A stretch of 64,000 nt of DNA from Patescibacteria group bacterium (GCA_018814875.1 JAHIYH010000031.1:1-64000); one strand, 5' to 3'; counted from the stretch's first letter, positions 45,470 through 54,349 are shown. Program-made: numbers and translations. The notes: a model not told the origin generated them from the sequence alone.

Positions 45470-45877
45470 TTATGATTCAAGAAAGATTTTATCATTCTCT
45501 TGGTAGGGCCCTTGTTTTACTTCCATTATGCGTGATGGCTCAAGCATTTTTATAGAATGTCCTCCTTTTAAAAAGATTAAACATTGTCCTTCCTCAACAG
45601 TTTGTTCAGCCACTTTTTCCCATTCATCATTAAAAATTGTTACGAGCAGTTTTCCATTTTCAAGGATAATTAATTCTCCGATATTCTTAAGATCCAAATT
45701 GCGCGATTTATGCCTGTGAGGTTTTACTTCGTATTCCGCATCCCGCTCAAAAAATCCAACCTGCAAACTGTCGCAGTCTTCTGTTACGAATTTAACACCA
45801 TTTTCTGTGTCCACATCTTGCTTAAAGATTAGGGCATATATTTCTCCATTATGTTCTATGCGTTGGACAGCACTCAT
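45470..45877 (-). CDS. cupin-domain protein
   Basis: A small beta-rich protein (about 135 residues) with a cupin core: YEVKPHRHKSRN carries the metal histidines and GHSIKMLEPSRIMEVKQGPY ends the barrel. I start at MSAVQR (45877); an upstream TTG would add six codons. Immediately before the aminotransferase gene, so an isomerase or epimerase step on the same sugar is plausible (compare the FdtA/FdtB pair), but no family-specific catalytic motif is obvious. Confidence 0.75.
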   Translation of the reverse strand: MSAVQRIEHNGEIYALIFKQDVDTENGVKFVTEDCDSLQVGFFERDAEYEVKPHRHKSRNLDLKNIGELIILENGKLLVTIFNDEWEKVAEQTVEEGQCLIFLKGGHSIKMLEPSRIMEVKQGPYQENDKIFLES

Positions 45878-45956
45878 GCTCCGAAGTATATGCAATTAGA
45901 TATGCATTGCCATCTAATTTGAGACTATCTTCTAGATAGGATTGTTATCACCGCGT

Positions 45957-46355
45957 ATGCTCACTGGGATGTCCCGCAAATTCACGCCACATTTGTCGAA
46001 ATTCATTATGTATTTTTTGAGTGGATCAACAGCTGCATTTGCCGATATCGGTTCATATCTACTCATGTTACATATCGGAGTTTGGTATATTCTGGCCTCC
46101 GTAATTAGCGGAATAATCGGATTCTTCACTGCATTTTTACTGCATAAATACATCGTATTCCAAAAGAAATCTAAGTTCCTAAAGCACTTAAGGCGTTATT
46201 TTATGGTAGATATGGTCAATTTGGTTATTATTACAGTATTTTTGTATGCTCTGGTGGATTTCTGGGGAATTGATCCGGCAATCGCTAAATTTGTTGCCTT
46301 GACCCCTGTTGTTCTATGGAATTTTTTCATATATCGGTTTGTAGTATACGTATAG
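45957..46355 (+). CDS. GtrA family membrane protein
   Basis: About 132 residues with four hydrophobic spans and the family's features: LSGSTAAFADIGSYLLML in span one, TAFLLHKYIVF between spans two and three, and PVVLWNFFIYRFVVYV at the end. GtrA-like proteins are thought to help move polyprenyl-phosphate sugars across the membrane together with a GT2. The start is between 45957 and 45969. It precedes a GMD gene. Confidence 0.88.
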   Translation: MLTGMSRKFTPHLSKFIMYFLSGSTAAFADIGSYLLMLHIGVWYILASVISGIIGFFTAFLLHKYIVFQKKSKFLKHLRRYFMVDMVNLVIITVFLYALVDFWGIDPAIAKFVALTPVVLWNFFIYRFVVYV

Positions 46356-46379
46356 TTGCTTTAGCCTGACTTACACACG

Positions 46380-47459
46380 ATGAATAAAAAAGCTTTGGTC
46401 ACCGGCATAACAGGTCAGGATGGCTCATATCTGGCTGAGCTTTTGATGGAGAAGGGATACGAGGTGCACGGTATTGTAAGGCGGGTCTCCGAGCTACAAA
46501 GAGATCGAATCGACCACTTGTTTCCAGACAACTGGAACTTTAAAGGAAACATTCAACTTCATTACGGAGATCTAGCCGACAGCAGTTCTCTTTTAAGAAT
46601 TCTTATGAAGGTACAGCCGGATGAAATTTATAATCTTGCTGCACAATCGCATGTAGGAATCAGTTTCGATATTCCGGAATATACGGGAGACGTAACTGGA
46701 GTAGGTGTTACCAGACTTCTTGAACTTGTAAGAAGCATAGATCTGCCAGCACGTTTTTATCAGGCAAGTAGCAGTGAGCTTTACGGAAAAGTCTCGGAGT
46801 CTCCTCAAACAGAAAAGACAGCATTCTATCCTCGTAGTCCTTACGCGAGTGCAAAGGCATATGCGTTTTATCTAACTCGCAACTACCGTGAAAGTTATAA
46901 TATGTATGCAGTAAATGGAATCTTGTTTAATCACGAATCTCCCAGAAGAGGAAGAAACTTTGTTACGCGTAAGATTACATGGAGCTTGGCATCAATTGCC
47001 GCAGGTAAGCGGAGGGCAATTCCTTTGGGTAATATGGATGCAGAGCGAGACTGGGGATATGCAAAGGAATATGTAGAGGGCATGTGGCGTATGTTGCAGC
47101 AGGATGAACCGGATGACTATATTCTTGCAACAGGCCGAACAGAATCCGTCAGGTCTTTTCTTGAGCTATGTTTGAATATTGGAGGATTCACCTTCGAAAG
47201 GCAGGGAGAAGGATTAGACGAAAAATACATTGATACAAATTCTGGAAGAATATTGGTAGAAGTTGATCCGTATTACTACAGACCTGCAGAAGTAGATACC
47301 CTTATGGGCGATGCATCTAAAGCGAAAAATGAATTAGGTTGGGAGTCAAAAACAACACTAGAAGATTTGGCAACAATTATGATGGAGTCGGATTTCCGAC
47401 AATTTGGATTGGAGCTTCCTACAAAAAAGAGTCAGGTTCTCACGTCTGCTTCTTTCTAA
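46380..47459 (+). CDS. gmd: GDP-mannose 4,6-dehydratase
   Basis: 359 residues: [36 protein letters not shown] with the catalytic Glu, [11 protein letters not shown] and [16 protein letters not shown], all canonical for GMD. It dehydrates GDP-mannose to GDP-4-keto-6-deoxymannose, the precursor of GDP-perosamine, fucose and rhamnose. In contrast to the protein at 42842, its active site looks intact. The stop codon abuts that of the convergent dehydrogenase gene. Confidence 0.93.
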   Translation: MNKKALVTGITGQDGSYLAELLMEKGYEVHGIVRRVSELQRDRIDHLFPDNWNFKGNIQLHYGDLADSSSLLRILMKVQPDEIYNLAAQSHVGISFDIPEYTGDVTGVGVTRLLELVRSIDLPARFYQASSSELYGKVSESPQTEKTAFYPRSPYASAKAYAFYLTRNYRESYNMYAVNGILFNHESPRRGRNFVTRKITWSLASIAAGKRRAIPLGNMDAERDWGYAKEYVEGMWRMLQQDEPDDYILATGRTESVRSFLELCLNIGGFTFERQGEGLDEKYIDTNSGRILVEVDPYYYRPAEVDTLMGDASKAKNELGWESKTTLEDLATIMMESDFRQFGLELPTKKSQVLTSASF

Positions 47460-48725
47460 TTAAAGCGCCAGATACTTGTAGCCCTCTTTCTCGATGTCTT
47501 CTTTACGTGCTATCGACTTAAGATCATAAAGTAAGCCTCCTTCCTTCAGGCTTGATAGAATTTTCTGAGGGAAGCTATCTAAGTATGTACTGTGTGGGAC
47601 TAGCAATAGGACGGCATCATAAAGACCATTATCCAGTTTCCCAGCTGTATGGCCCATATTTTCAATTTCCTTCTCGTTCAAATATGGATCGTGAACATCC
47701 ACTGAACATCCTGCCTCTTCTAGTTTTTGAATCACATTTCCAGACTTGCTGTTGCGCATGTCAGGTACGTTCTCTTTGAATGTTAGCCCTAACACAAGAA
47801 CGCGTTTTCCATTTGGATTTCCAAGTGCATTTGAGACACTCTTAGCAACAAATTCTCCCATGCCATCATTCACACTGCGGCCGGCCGCAATAACCTGTGT
47901 ATCCATGCCGAGTTGCTTGGCTTTTTCTACCAAATAATAAGGATCCACTCCGATGCAGTGCCCACCGACGAGTCCGGGTTGGAATGCGATAAAGTTCCAT
48001 TTGGTTTTTGCTGCAGAAAAGACATCTTTGGAAGCGATATCCATCTCGTTACACATCATGGCGATTTCGTTTACAAAGGCTATGTTCAGATCACGTTGGG
48101 CATTCTCAATAGCTTTAGCCATCTCTGCGACCTTGATAGAAGGTGCGCGATGAATGCCTGCTTCTACAATAGAGTCATAAAGTTTACAGAGTGTGTCTGT
48201 AGTTTTCTCGTCTTGTCCTGAAACAATTTTAACAATTTTAGTAACTGTATGTTCTTTGTCACCTGGATTGATACGCTCAGGTGAGTAACCAAGAGTAAAA
48301 CCTTTTCCACACTTCAATCCAGATTCTTTTTCCAAGATGGGTCCACATACTTCCTCCGTTGTCCCTGGATAAACTGTCGATTCATATACAACGATTGCAC
48401 CTTCCTTCAAATTTTCTCCAACTGCTTTTGTCCCAGCTTTCAAAATTGTGATGTCTGGTTTTTTGTCTTTATCAATCGGTGTGGGTAGAGCGACGATCAC
48501 TATGTCAGCTTCTTTGAGAGACTTCGGATCCGTACTAAATTCGATTGAGGATTCTTTGAGCTGCTCTTCAGTTAGTTCGTCTGTACTGTCCTTGCAATCT
48601 TCTAATTCGGCAATTCGTGTTCCATTCACATCATATCCGATAGTTCTATATCCTTTCTTTGCAAAGGCGTGAGCGAGCGGGAGACCAACATAGCCTAGGC
48701 CGACGATTGCTATTACCTGATTCAT
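47460..48725 (-). CDS. UDP-sugar 6-dehydrogenase (TviB/WbpA type)
   Basis: 421 residues. VGLGYVGLPLAHAFAKKG is the NAD site, CGKGFTLGYSPERINPGD and the catalytic Cys in GGHCIGVDPYYL mark the UDP-N-acetylglucosamine/UDP-ManNAc dehydrogenase branch, as distinct from the UDP-glucose type at 60129-61436. It oxidises C-6 of a UDP-amino sugar twice to a uronate. It is transcribed away from the palindrome at 48774-48828. Confidence 0.92.
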   Translation of the reverse strand: MNQVIAIVGLGYVGLPLAHAFAKKGYRTIGYDVNGTRIAELEDCKDSTDELTEEQLKESSIEFSTDPKSLKEADIVIVALPTPIDKDKKPDITILKAGTKAVGENLKEGAIVVYESTVYPGTTEEVCGPILEKESGLKCGKGFTLGYSPERINPGDKEHTVTKIVKIVSGQDEKTTDTLCKLYDSIVEAGIHRAPSIKVAEMAKAIENAQRDLNIAFVNEIAMMCNEMDIASKDVFSAAKTKWNFIAFQPGLVGGHCIGVDPYYLVEKAKQLGMDTQVIAAGRSVNDGMGEFVAKSVSNALGNPNGKRVLVLGLTFKENVPDMRNSKSGNVIQKLEEAGCSVDVHDPYLNEKEIENMGHTAGKLDNGLYDAVLLLVPHSTYLDSFPQKILSSLKEGGLLYDLKSIARKEDIEKEGYKYLAL

Positions 48726-48773
48726 TGTGTTGATAGTGTAACCTCCTATGAAGTGTGGTGGTAGAAAAAGTCG

Positions 48774-48828
48774 CTGATTAGCTTATTAGTTGATTAGAGT
48801 AAGCCAATTAGCCAATAAGCCGCAAGCT
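48774..48828. repeat. word-array palindrome, 8-nt word CTGATTAG
   Basis: Arm 1 is CTGATTAG, CTTATTAG, TTGATTAG (48774-48797); arm 2 is CAATTAGC, CAATAAGC, CGCAAGCT (48805-48828). The step is 8 nt. It lies in the divergent spacer between the dehydrogenase gene and a GtrA gene, so it is not a simple terminator. Confidence 0.78.
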
Positions 48829-48837
48829 GCTAGTATC

Positions 48838-48846
48838 TGGTATAGT
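48838..48846 (+). promoter_or_regulatory. extended -10 promoter element
   Basis: TGG TATAGT ends 11 nt before the ATG at 48858, immediately downstream of the word-array palindrome. No Shine-Dalgarno. Confidence 0.5.
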
Positions 48847-48857
48847 CTTTTCAATCT

Positions 48858-49379
48858 ATGAAACATTTCTTTGTTGGCCGCACAAAATCGGTCCATCCGC
48901 CTTCACTTCATCCGCCGACAAATCTATGTACGACAAGAAAGCTACGGCGGATTCCGCGTGCAATATTCAAGTCTATTGCATTGATATTTCACAGACGTAA
49001 GTCTCTTGAGCTCCACATTCAATTCCTTAGATACTTCTTTGTAGGTGGAACTTCTTCTGTCTTAGATCTTCTGGTATTTGCAGTATTAGTTTCTCAGTAC
49101 GATGTTCACTATCTTCTTGCAGCCTTTTTCTCGTACATGGCTGGCCTACTTTGGAATTACATTCTTTGTGTAGCTTGGGTATTTGAGAGTAAGCATAAGC
49201 GCATACTGGAATTTGTAATGATCTTCCTTATCGCTATGGGGGGGCTAATGTGGACAGAACTTCTGATGTGGATTTTTGTGGAGTTTGTGGACGTGATGCC
49301 GATAATTGCGAAGATAATTGTGCTTTGGATTGTGTTGTTTTGGAACTTCGGAATGCGCAAGGTTTATGTATTTCATTGA
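48858..49379 (+). CDS. GtrA family membrane protein
   Basis: 173 residues: an unusually long basic, hydrophilic N-terminus of about 55 residues and then the GtrA fold (FVGGTSSVLDLLVFAVLV, YMAGLLWNYILCVAWVF, WIVLFWNFGMRKVYVF). Probably assists polyprenyl-phosphate sugar translocation. The long N-terminus has no recognisable domain; a later start cannot be excluded, but the extended -10 fits the ATG used. The stop lies ten nt before the palindrome at 49390. Confidence 0.85.
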   Translation: MKHFFVGRTKSVHPPSLHPPTNLCTTRKLRRIPRAIFKSIALIFHRRKSLELHIQFLRYFFVGGTSSVLDLLVFAVLVSQYDVHYLLAAFFSYMAGLLWNYILCVAWVFESKHKRILEFVMIFLIAMGGLMWTELLMWIFVEFVDVMPIIAKIIVLWIVLFWNFGMRKVYVFH

Positions 49380-49389
49380 AATAATTATC

Positions 49390-49461
49390 CGTTATTTCGT
49401 TAATTCGTTATTTCGTTAACCCGTATGAGAAATTACGAAATAACTAAGTAACGAATTAACG
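49390..49461. repeat. word-array palindrome, 8-nt word CGTTATTT
   Basis: Arm 1 (49390-49421) is CGTTATTT, CGTTAATT, CGTTATTT, CGTTAACC. Arm 2 (49436-49461) is CGAAATAA, CTAAGTAA, CGAATTAA, CG. 8-nt step. It fills the space between a GtrA gene and the FAD oxidoreductase gene, both on the plus strand. Same word as 30033-30090. Confidence 0.88.
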
Positions 49462-49485
49462 TTTATGATAGAGTTCTTTAGACTT

Positions 49486-50931
49486 ATGGATAACTCTAAA
49501 ACATCAGATGTACTCGTATTGGGGGCCGGTCCTGCTGGCATGGCGGCTGCGCTGGAGCTTTCTAGGAGAGGGAAGCGTGTTACAGTAATCGAGAAAGATT
49601 CTCAGGTAGGAGGATTGGCAAAGACATATATATTCTCCGAGCCAGAAGGAGTGTTTAGAACAGATAACGGGCCACATCGTTTCTTCAGCAAAAATAAGTA
49701 TCTCTACGACATGATCGGAGATTTGCTTGGTGAAAAATGGACTCAGGTCCCACGTCTTACGCGCTTCTTTGTTGGTGGAAAATTTTATTTCTATCCAGTT
49801 CGATTTAAAAATGTTCTAGGACAGATGGGTTTTATCAAAGCGTTTAGAGTTTTGTTTGATTATGTGATTGAACATATACGTGCACGTATTAAGCCTCGCA
49901 AAATGAATTCATTTGAAGATTTTGCTGTATCACGCTTTGGTCGCACGCTTGCAGAGTTTAATATGATCAATTACACCGAGAAGATCTGGGGAATTCCGGC
50001 GAGCGAGATCAATAAAGATTGGGCATCGCAACGTATTGCTGGATTAAGTTTGTTTTCTGCGATCAAGAAAATGATTTTTAAAAAAGGAGGACCTAAGTCG
50101 CTTGTTGATACGTTCTATTACCCAAGTCTTGGAGCCGGACTCGTCTATGAGGGAATGAAGAAGAAAATTGAAGAGAATGGCGGTCAGGTTTTGCTCAATG
50201 CAGAGCCAATTTCTGTGAAGCACGAGAATGGTCGTGCAACTCAGGTAGAAGTTAAAACTCAGCAAGGAACTAAGTTATTCTCTCCACAAGCAGTCATAAG
50301 TTCGATTCCTATCTCGCGCGAGATAGAGCTATTTGATCCTGTTGTTCCAAACGAAGTCCGTGATGCTGCGGGTAAACTGAGATTTCGTGCGCAGGTCTAC
50401 CTCTTCCTCACGATTGATAAAGAAAAAGTAACAGATGATAACTGGGTGTACTTTCCGGATAAGGAAGTTCCATTCGGACGAATTTCAGAAATGAAAAACT
50501 TTAGTAAAGAGATGAGTCCGTCGGATAAGACATCGCTCTTCGTTGAGTTTTTCTGTTTCGAAGGCGACGAGATCTGGAATGCGAACAAAGATCAGCTTTT
50601 TGATATGACAATGGAGTGGTTGGAGAAACTTAAGTTCCTAAAAAAAGAGGAAGTTTTGAATATTCATTACATCAAGAAGCCGAACGCTTATCCTCTCTAC
50701 GATTTAGAATACAAAGAGCGCGTATCAACTGTTCTTAATTGGATGGACTCGTTTGAAAACTTCTTTGCGATTGGTAGGCCAGGAAGATTCCGTTACACGA
50801 ATCAGGATCACTCGCTCGAGATGGGAATACTAGCAGCGCGAAGTGTGTTGGAAGGGAAGCGGTACGAAGTTGATTCTGTAGGATCTGGCAAAGAGTACTT
50901 TGAGCAGGGGTATATACCAAATGAAAAATGA
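49486..50931 (+). CDS. FAD-dependent amine-oxidase/UDP-galactopyranose-mutase-like protein
   Basis: VLVLGAGPAGMAAALELSRRG binds FAD; DNGPHRFFS, NYTEKIWGIPASEI and the C-terminal FAIGRPGRFRYTNQDHSLEMG are shared with the NAD(P)-binding Rossmann/protoporphyrinogen-oxidase-like proteins common in polysaccharide loci, some of which resemble UDP-galactopyranose mutase. About 481 residues. Start at MDNSKT (49486) or seven codons earlier at 49465, next to the palindrome. The stop codon lies inside the array at 50919-50952. Reaction unproved. Confidence 0.85.
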   Translation: MDNSKTSDVLVLGAGPAGMAAALELSRRGKRVTVIEKDSQVGGLAKTYIFSEPEGVFRTDNGPHRFFSKNKYLYDMIGDLLGEKWTQVPRLTRFFVGGKFYFYPVRFKNVLGQMGFIKAFRVLFDYVIEHIRARIKPRKMNSFEDFAVSRFGRTLAEFNMINYTEKIWGIPASEINKDWASQRIAGLSLFSAIKKMIFKKGGPKSLVDTFYYPSLGAGLVYEGMKKKIEENGGQVLLNAEPISVKHENGRATQVEVKTQQGTKLFSPQAVISSIPISREIELFDPVVPNEVRDAAGKLRFRAQVYLFLTIDKEKVTDDNWVYFPDKEVPFGRISEMKNFSKEMSPSDKTSLFVEFFCFEGDEIWNANKDQLFDMTMEWLEKLKFLKKEEVLNIHYIKKPNAYPLYDLEYKERVSTVLNWMDSFENFFAIGRPGRFRYTNQDHSLEMGILAARSVLEGKRYEVDSVGSGKEYFEQGYIPNEK

Positions 50932-50952
50932 ATAATGAAAAATGAATAATTA
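50919..50952. repeat. one-armed word array around AAATGAAT/AATGAA
   Basis: The pieces AAATGAA, AAATGAAT, AATGAA, AAATGAAT, AATT follow each other. The stop codon of the FAD enzyme (50929-50931) is part of the array. No complementary arm. Confidence 0.65.
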
Positions 50953-50968
50953 CTGATGGCTGTGCTAT

Positions 50969-51238
50969 TTATAGTAATCGCAATACCTGTTTTACTAATG
51001 GATCTTGTGATAGAGAAAGTCTATAGCTCACAAAAAGCCCTCTCTTTTTCATTTTAACAATGCCTGCGAGTGCGAGTAGCCGAAGATGTTTTGATGTTGC
51101 TTGCAGTTTTAGACCTATTTCTTCCGCAATTTCGTTCACTGTTGCATGTTGGTTCTCTTACAAGAAGAGGAGTATGTGTAGTCGCTTCTGACTTGCAAGA
51201 ATCTTAAGGAGACGCTCTTGAGATTGTAAATCTTTCAT
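50969..51238 (-). pseudogene. ArsR-family transcriptional regulator, interrupted by a stop codon
   Basis: On the minus strand ATG at 51238 opens MKDLQSQERLLKILASQKR..., reaching a TAA at 51158-51160 after 26 codons. The same frame continues as VNEIAEEIGLKLQATSKHLRLL and VKMKKRGLFVSYRL, the helix-turn-helix and wing of ArsR/SmtB repressors, to a stop at 50969-50971. Total about 89 codons, normal for the family, so a single nonsense change is the only visible lesion. Either a recent pseudogene, an assembly error or a real readthrough; nothing else suggests recoding here. Confidence 0.85.
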
Positions 51239-51248
51239 AAGTACTCTC

Positions 51249-51305
51249 TCTTGAGCATAATATTAGTAAACTAGTTGCGCAACTAGTTTATTACTTTGCT
51301 CAAGA
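51249..51305. promoter_or_regulatory. palindromic operator upstream of the broken ArsR gene
   Basis: A perfect 24-bp palindrome (51267-51290, half-site TAAACTAGTTGC) is nested in outer arms TCTTGAGC (51249-51256) and GCTCAAGA (51298-51305). It starts 29 nt upstream of the regulator's ATG, as expected for an autoregulated ArsR-type repressor. It may also serve the plus-strand membrane gene. Confidence 0.7.
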
Positions 51306-51433
51306 AATACTTAACCGCATACCATTTCTAAGTTCCTACTGCCGATAGTTCTACTGCCGATTAATACTTAAAGAGCATATGCAGTAATGTATTTCTCTAC
51401 TCTTTATGGGTTCCTCAAAAGCTCAGGATTCAC

Positions 51434-51439
51434 TATGAT
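51434..51439 (+). promoter_or_regulatory. -10-like element
   Basis: TATGAT ends eight nt before the ATG at 51448; no Shine-Dalgarno and only a weak -35. Confidence 0.35.
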
Positions 51440-51447
51440 TCAACTAT

Positions 51448-53091
51448 ATGCGTACTTCTTGGCGTTGGCCGATCATCCTTGGCGTGAGTTCGATTGTTAT
51501 TGCTGTGTTTATGCAAGTGCCGCAATTCTTGCATCAAATACATCCTGATTCTAAAGGCGTATTAGTTACATTGAATTCTGATGAGCATTACTACTTGGCG
51601 CGTGTGCAGGAAGCACTTTCAGGTCGTGGGGAACAGGCATCTGAGGCATTTGTGGGAGATCCAGATATTGTGGGTACACAGCTTGCACTAATCGAGCGCT
51701 TGTATGGTGTACTTTTCTATTGGACAGGATTAAGAGCTTCTGGCGTGTTTCAAGTAATGGACAGCGTTCTGCCCGTTCTTATTTTCCTTGGGCTCTTTTT
51801 CTTCTTTCAACTCTGTGGATTTACACGCAAGCAGGCGTTATTTGGAGCGATACTTTTTGTTGTTATAGAAGCATATAACTTAAACAGACCGATTCACATG
51901 CGTGCGAGTTTCTTTGCAATGCTCATGACACTTATTTGTATTGCAGCTGGGATTACTCGTCGTCGATCGTTTGGTATTCTTGGCGGAGTTCTTTTGGGTG
52001 TACTCATTGGAGTTTATTTCTGGAGTTGGAGTTTTGCGTGGTTGTGGTGGGGGATTTATTTTGTGTGGGAATTGGGGGAGTTTGTTTGGCAACGTAGGGT
52101 GTTGGGCGTGGGGCGTGGGGCATTGGGAATATGGAAAAAGCTTCTGATTATTGGAGTGGTCGGGCTTGTTGCAGCACTTCCGTTCATATGGAATCTCTAC
52201 TCGGTGATGCAGCATCCGCTCTCTGAGTACGGGGTTTTCCGCAGTGGAATGCATCCTTCGCGTATGCCTGAATCATGGATATACAGCGCATTGTTTGCAG
52301 TAATGACCGTAGGTGTACTCATGACGGTTAGAAAAAGATATGAACAGTTACGTCCGTACCGCGCTGGAATTGTGACAGTTTTGACGGCATTTGGGTTCAT
52401 GAATCAGCAGGTTATTCATGGGACAATATTTATGTTTGTGTCTCATTCCATATTCTCTCTCCTTCTTGCTCCGATAGTGGTGTTACTACTTGCATGGACA
52501 CTCAGAACTAAGTGGATGATCATTGCAGCCTTAGCAGCTTGTATATATCTCGCAGGAATAGGATATGACGGAAGGTACGTGCTAGGTCAGTGGACTGTGA
52601 TACCTGGGCGATTCGCAGATCAGCACTTTGCCACATTGTTGCCAGTTTTGGATGAGCTCCCGCGCGTACGTATTTTGTCTGACCCCGATAGTACAGCGTT
52701 CATTGCGAGTTATACTCATCATGATGTTGTGTATTCCATTTATCTAAAGAACGTTCTAATGACTCATAAGGAGATTGCAGAGCGCTTCTGTACTTTGCAG
52801 ATTCCCACAAATCCCGATGATTGTGACTTTGAAAACATAGATCACCTAATTCATCCGGAAGCAAATGCAGTGTTTGGTGATCCAAGTATTAGGGAGAATG
52901 AACTTAAATTAATTAATGAAGCGTGTGCAGAAGCCGATCGTGATCCGGCAGCATTTCTCAAAAAATTCGATGTGCAGTATGTATTGTGGGATGAAAAGAG
53001 GCAGCCAGATTGGGATTTGAGGCGATTTCGTGTTCCTTTAGAAAAAGTGGTACAAGGAGAAGGGTGGTCGTTGTGGGGGATCGACAGTTAA
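51448..53091 (+). CDS. polytopic membrane protein, GT-C-like
   Basis: 547 residues, hydrophobic for the first 380 or so, then a soluble tail. The NSDEHYYLARVQEAL loop after the first span and the end FDVQYVLWDEKRQPDWDL match the architecture of the protein at 7275-9005, its paralogue. Such acidic loops in GT-C enzymes take part in transfer from polyprenyl-phosphate sugars. A 7-nt word array (52099-52126) lies within the coding sequence without breaking the frame. The stop codon is inside a word array. Confidence 0.75.
   Translation: MRTSWRWPIILGVSSIVIAVFMQVPQFLHQIHPDSKGVLVTLNSDEHYYLARVQEALSGRGEQASEAFVGDPDIVGTQLALIERLYGVLFYWTGLRASGVFQVMDSVLPVLIFLGLFFFFQLCGFTRKQALFGAILFVVIEAYNLNRPIHMRASFFAMLMTLICIAAGITRRRSFGILGGVLLGVLIGVYFWSWSFAWLWWGIYFVWELGEFVWQRRVLGVGRGALGIWKKLLIIGVVGLVAALPFIWNLYSVMQHPLSEYGVFRSGMHPSRMPESWIYSALFAVMTVGVLMTVRKRYEQLRPYRAGIVTVLTAFGFMNQQVIHGTIFMFVSHSIFSLLLAPIVVLLLAWTLRTKWMIIAALAACIYLAGIGYDGRYVLGQWTVIPGRFADQHFATLLPVLDELPRVRILSDPDSTAFIASYTHHDVVYSIYLKNVLMTHKEIAERFCTLQIPTNPDDCDFENIDHLIHPEANAVFGDPSIRENELKLINEACAEADRDPAAFLKKFDVQYVLWDEKRQPDWDLRRFRVPLEKVVQGEGWSLWGIDS
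52099..52126. repeat. word array inside a coding sequence, 7-nt word GCGTGGG
   Basis: GTGTTGG, GCGTGGG, GCGTGGG, GCATTGG follow with a 7-nt step and are translated as VLGVGRGAL in the membrane protein, in a cytoplasm-facing-looking basic stretch. 28 nt is not a multiple of three, yet the frame is intact. Confidence 0.65.
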
Positions 53092-53106
53092 CAGTTAACA
53101 ATTAAC
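53086..53106. repeat. one-armed word array, 7-nt word AGTTAAC
   Basis: AGTTAAC, AGTTAAC, AATTAAC in tandem. The stop codon TAA of the membrane protein (53089-53091) is part of the first word. It lies between convergent genes. Confidence 0.75.
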
Positions 53107-53121
53107 AAAATTACTAACAAG

Positions 53122-54027
53122 CTAATTGCTATTGTACCATTCAACAGTCTTCTTAATTCCCTCATCAAATGGCGTCAGTGGCTCGTAACCAAGCAGCTTC
53201 TTCGCCTTAGAGATATCTGCGATGTACTGAATTACTTCACCAGGACGATTGTCTTGGATGTCTATTTCGGAATCGCTTCCATGAAGCTCTTTCAGGACTT
53301 CTGCGAGACGAACAATAGTAGTTGCATCCCCAAATGCCAGATTGATTGTCTCGTTCTTTGCATCATCAAATTTTTCTACTGCAAGTATCAGGCCATTTAC
53401 TGTGTCGTCGATATATGTAAAGTCGAGACACTTATCTTTGCCAAATATAGTCATTGTCTCATTCGCTTTTGCTTGTCTGATAAAGAGGGGGATTACGCGA
53501 TCAGAATCGTCATACATTCCGTAGACATTAGAGAGCCGGAACACGATTCCATCAATTCCATAACAACGCCAGTAGGCTTTCATTAGTGCCTCGCCTCCAA
53601 TCTTGCTAGCTGTATATGCACTCTCGCAGTTATCTACACGCATCATGTCTTCGGTATGTGGGTCATTTGTATCATTACCATATGTTTCTCTTGATGATGT
53701 GAAGATGAAACGTTTGATATTATTCTTCCGTGCAAATTCAAGAGTGTTGTAGGTAGAAATGAAATTATCTCGAGCCATATCCGGTTCTTTTACAAGTTCA
53801 TAAACACGCGCGTTGGCAGCCAAATGTATGATTATATCTATGTCTTTGGGCAGTTTGTCGAGTTGAGATTCGTCTCTCAGGTCAACAATTGTCGTTATTT
53901 GGTCGATATTACTCTGCCACTTATTTGGCTTCCAATCTGCACCAATAACCTCGTAGCCCTTTTCTATGAGCTTTTCGCATAAGCGTGTGCCAATCGTTCC
54001 AGAGGAACCAGTAACGAGGATTTTCAT
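53122..54027 (-). CDS. NAD-dependent nucleotide-sugar epimerase/dehydratase
   Basis: 301 residues, extended SDR: VTGSSGTIGTRLCEKL (NAD site), HLAANARV, TSSRETYGND and the YTASKIGGE Tyr/Lys pair. GalE-like fold; product unknown. The 5' side (54028 on) has a word array. It converges on the membrane protein gene with a 30-nt spacer. Confidence 0.88.
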   Translation of the reverse strand: MKILVTGSSGTIGTRLCEKLIEKGYEVIGADWKPNKWQSNIDQITTIVDLRDESQLDKLPKDIDIIIHLAANARVYELVKEPDMARDNFISTYNTLEFARKNNIKRFIFTSSRETYGNDTNDPHTEDMMRVDNCESAYTASKIGGEALMKAYWRCYGIDGIVFRLSNVYGMYDDSDRVIPLFIRQAKANETMTIFGKDKCLDFTYIDDTVNGLILAVEKFDDAKNETINLAFGDATTIVRLAEVLKELHGSDSEIDIQDNRPGEVIQYIADISKAKKLLGYEPLTPFDEGIKKTVEWYNSN

Positions 54028-54045
54028 CCCAGCTATCCTAGAGGA

Positions 54046-54080
54046 AAATCACAAATACCAAATCACAAAACTCAATAAAA
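54046..54080. repeat. word array, 7-nt word AAATCAC
   Basis: AAATCAC, AAATACC, AAATCAC, AAAACTC, AATAAAA with a 7-nt step, 19 nt upstream of the epimerase start codon. Confidence 0.6.
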
Positions 54081-54181
54081 TATCAAAGCTCAGCGTTTTA
54101 GGATTTGGATCTTATACCAATTCCATTTCGAAACCGCACAAATATCCATTCAGCCCATATCTGCGATTAATGCGCCGCCTG

Positions 54182-54251
54182 CCCCTCGTAGCCAAGCCTG
54201 CCGGCCATAGCCCAGAAGCGACGGCTGGAGGCGAAGTGGGGAAGCTTTCTT
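54182..54251. repeat. GC-rich imperfect inverted repeat
   Basis: CCCCTCGTAGCCAAGCC (54182-54198) and GGCTGGAGGCGAAGTGGGG (54233-54251) are partly complementary. The stretch is far richer in GC than its surroundings and looks like a decayed dispersed repeat. Confidence 0.45.
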
Positions 54252-54334
54252 TCAAGTCAAAAACTGTGAATTAATATTATGTGGAGTTAATAATATTTTG
54301 AAAGCGAAGGCGTATTACTCATAATCATTTCCCA

Positions 54335-54343
54335 TGCTACTCT
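54335..54343 (+). promoter_or_regulatory. extended -10 promoter element
   Basis: TGC TACTCT ends six nt before the ATG at 54350; no Shine-Dalgarno. Confidence 0.4.
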
Positions 54344-54349
54344 CAACAC

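Larger units (their letters stand above)
50932..51447. other. 516-nt spacer holding a broken regulator and its operator
   Basis: The spacer contains the disrupted ArsR-like gene (50969-51238), its palindromic operator (51249-51305), a short direct repeat CTACTGCCGAT (near 51335 and 51350) and the promoter of the next membrane protein. No intact gene. Confidence 0.7.
54028..54349. other. 322-nt divergent spacer, no gene
   Basis: Contains a one-armed word array (54046-54080) with a weak partner near 54094-54112 (TTTAGGATTTGGA) and a GC-rich imperfect hairpin (54182-54251). An open frame through it is not protein-like. The end holds the promoter of the DPM1-like gene. Confidence 0.55.

Noticed and set aside
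54100-54274. Open frame in the spacer before the DPM1-like gene
   Set aside because: It reads through a GC-rich imperfect hairpin and has no protein-like composition.
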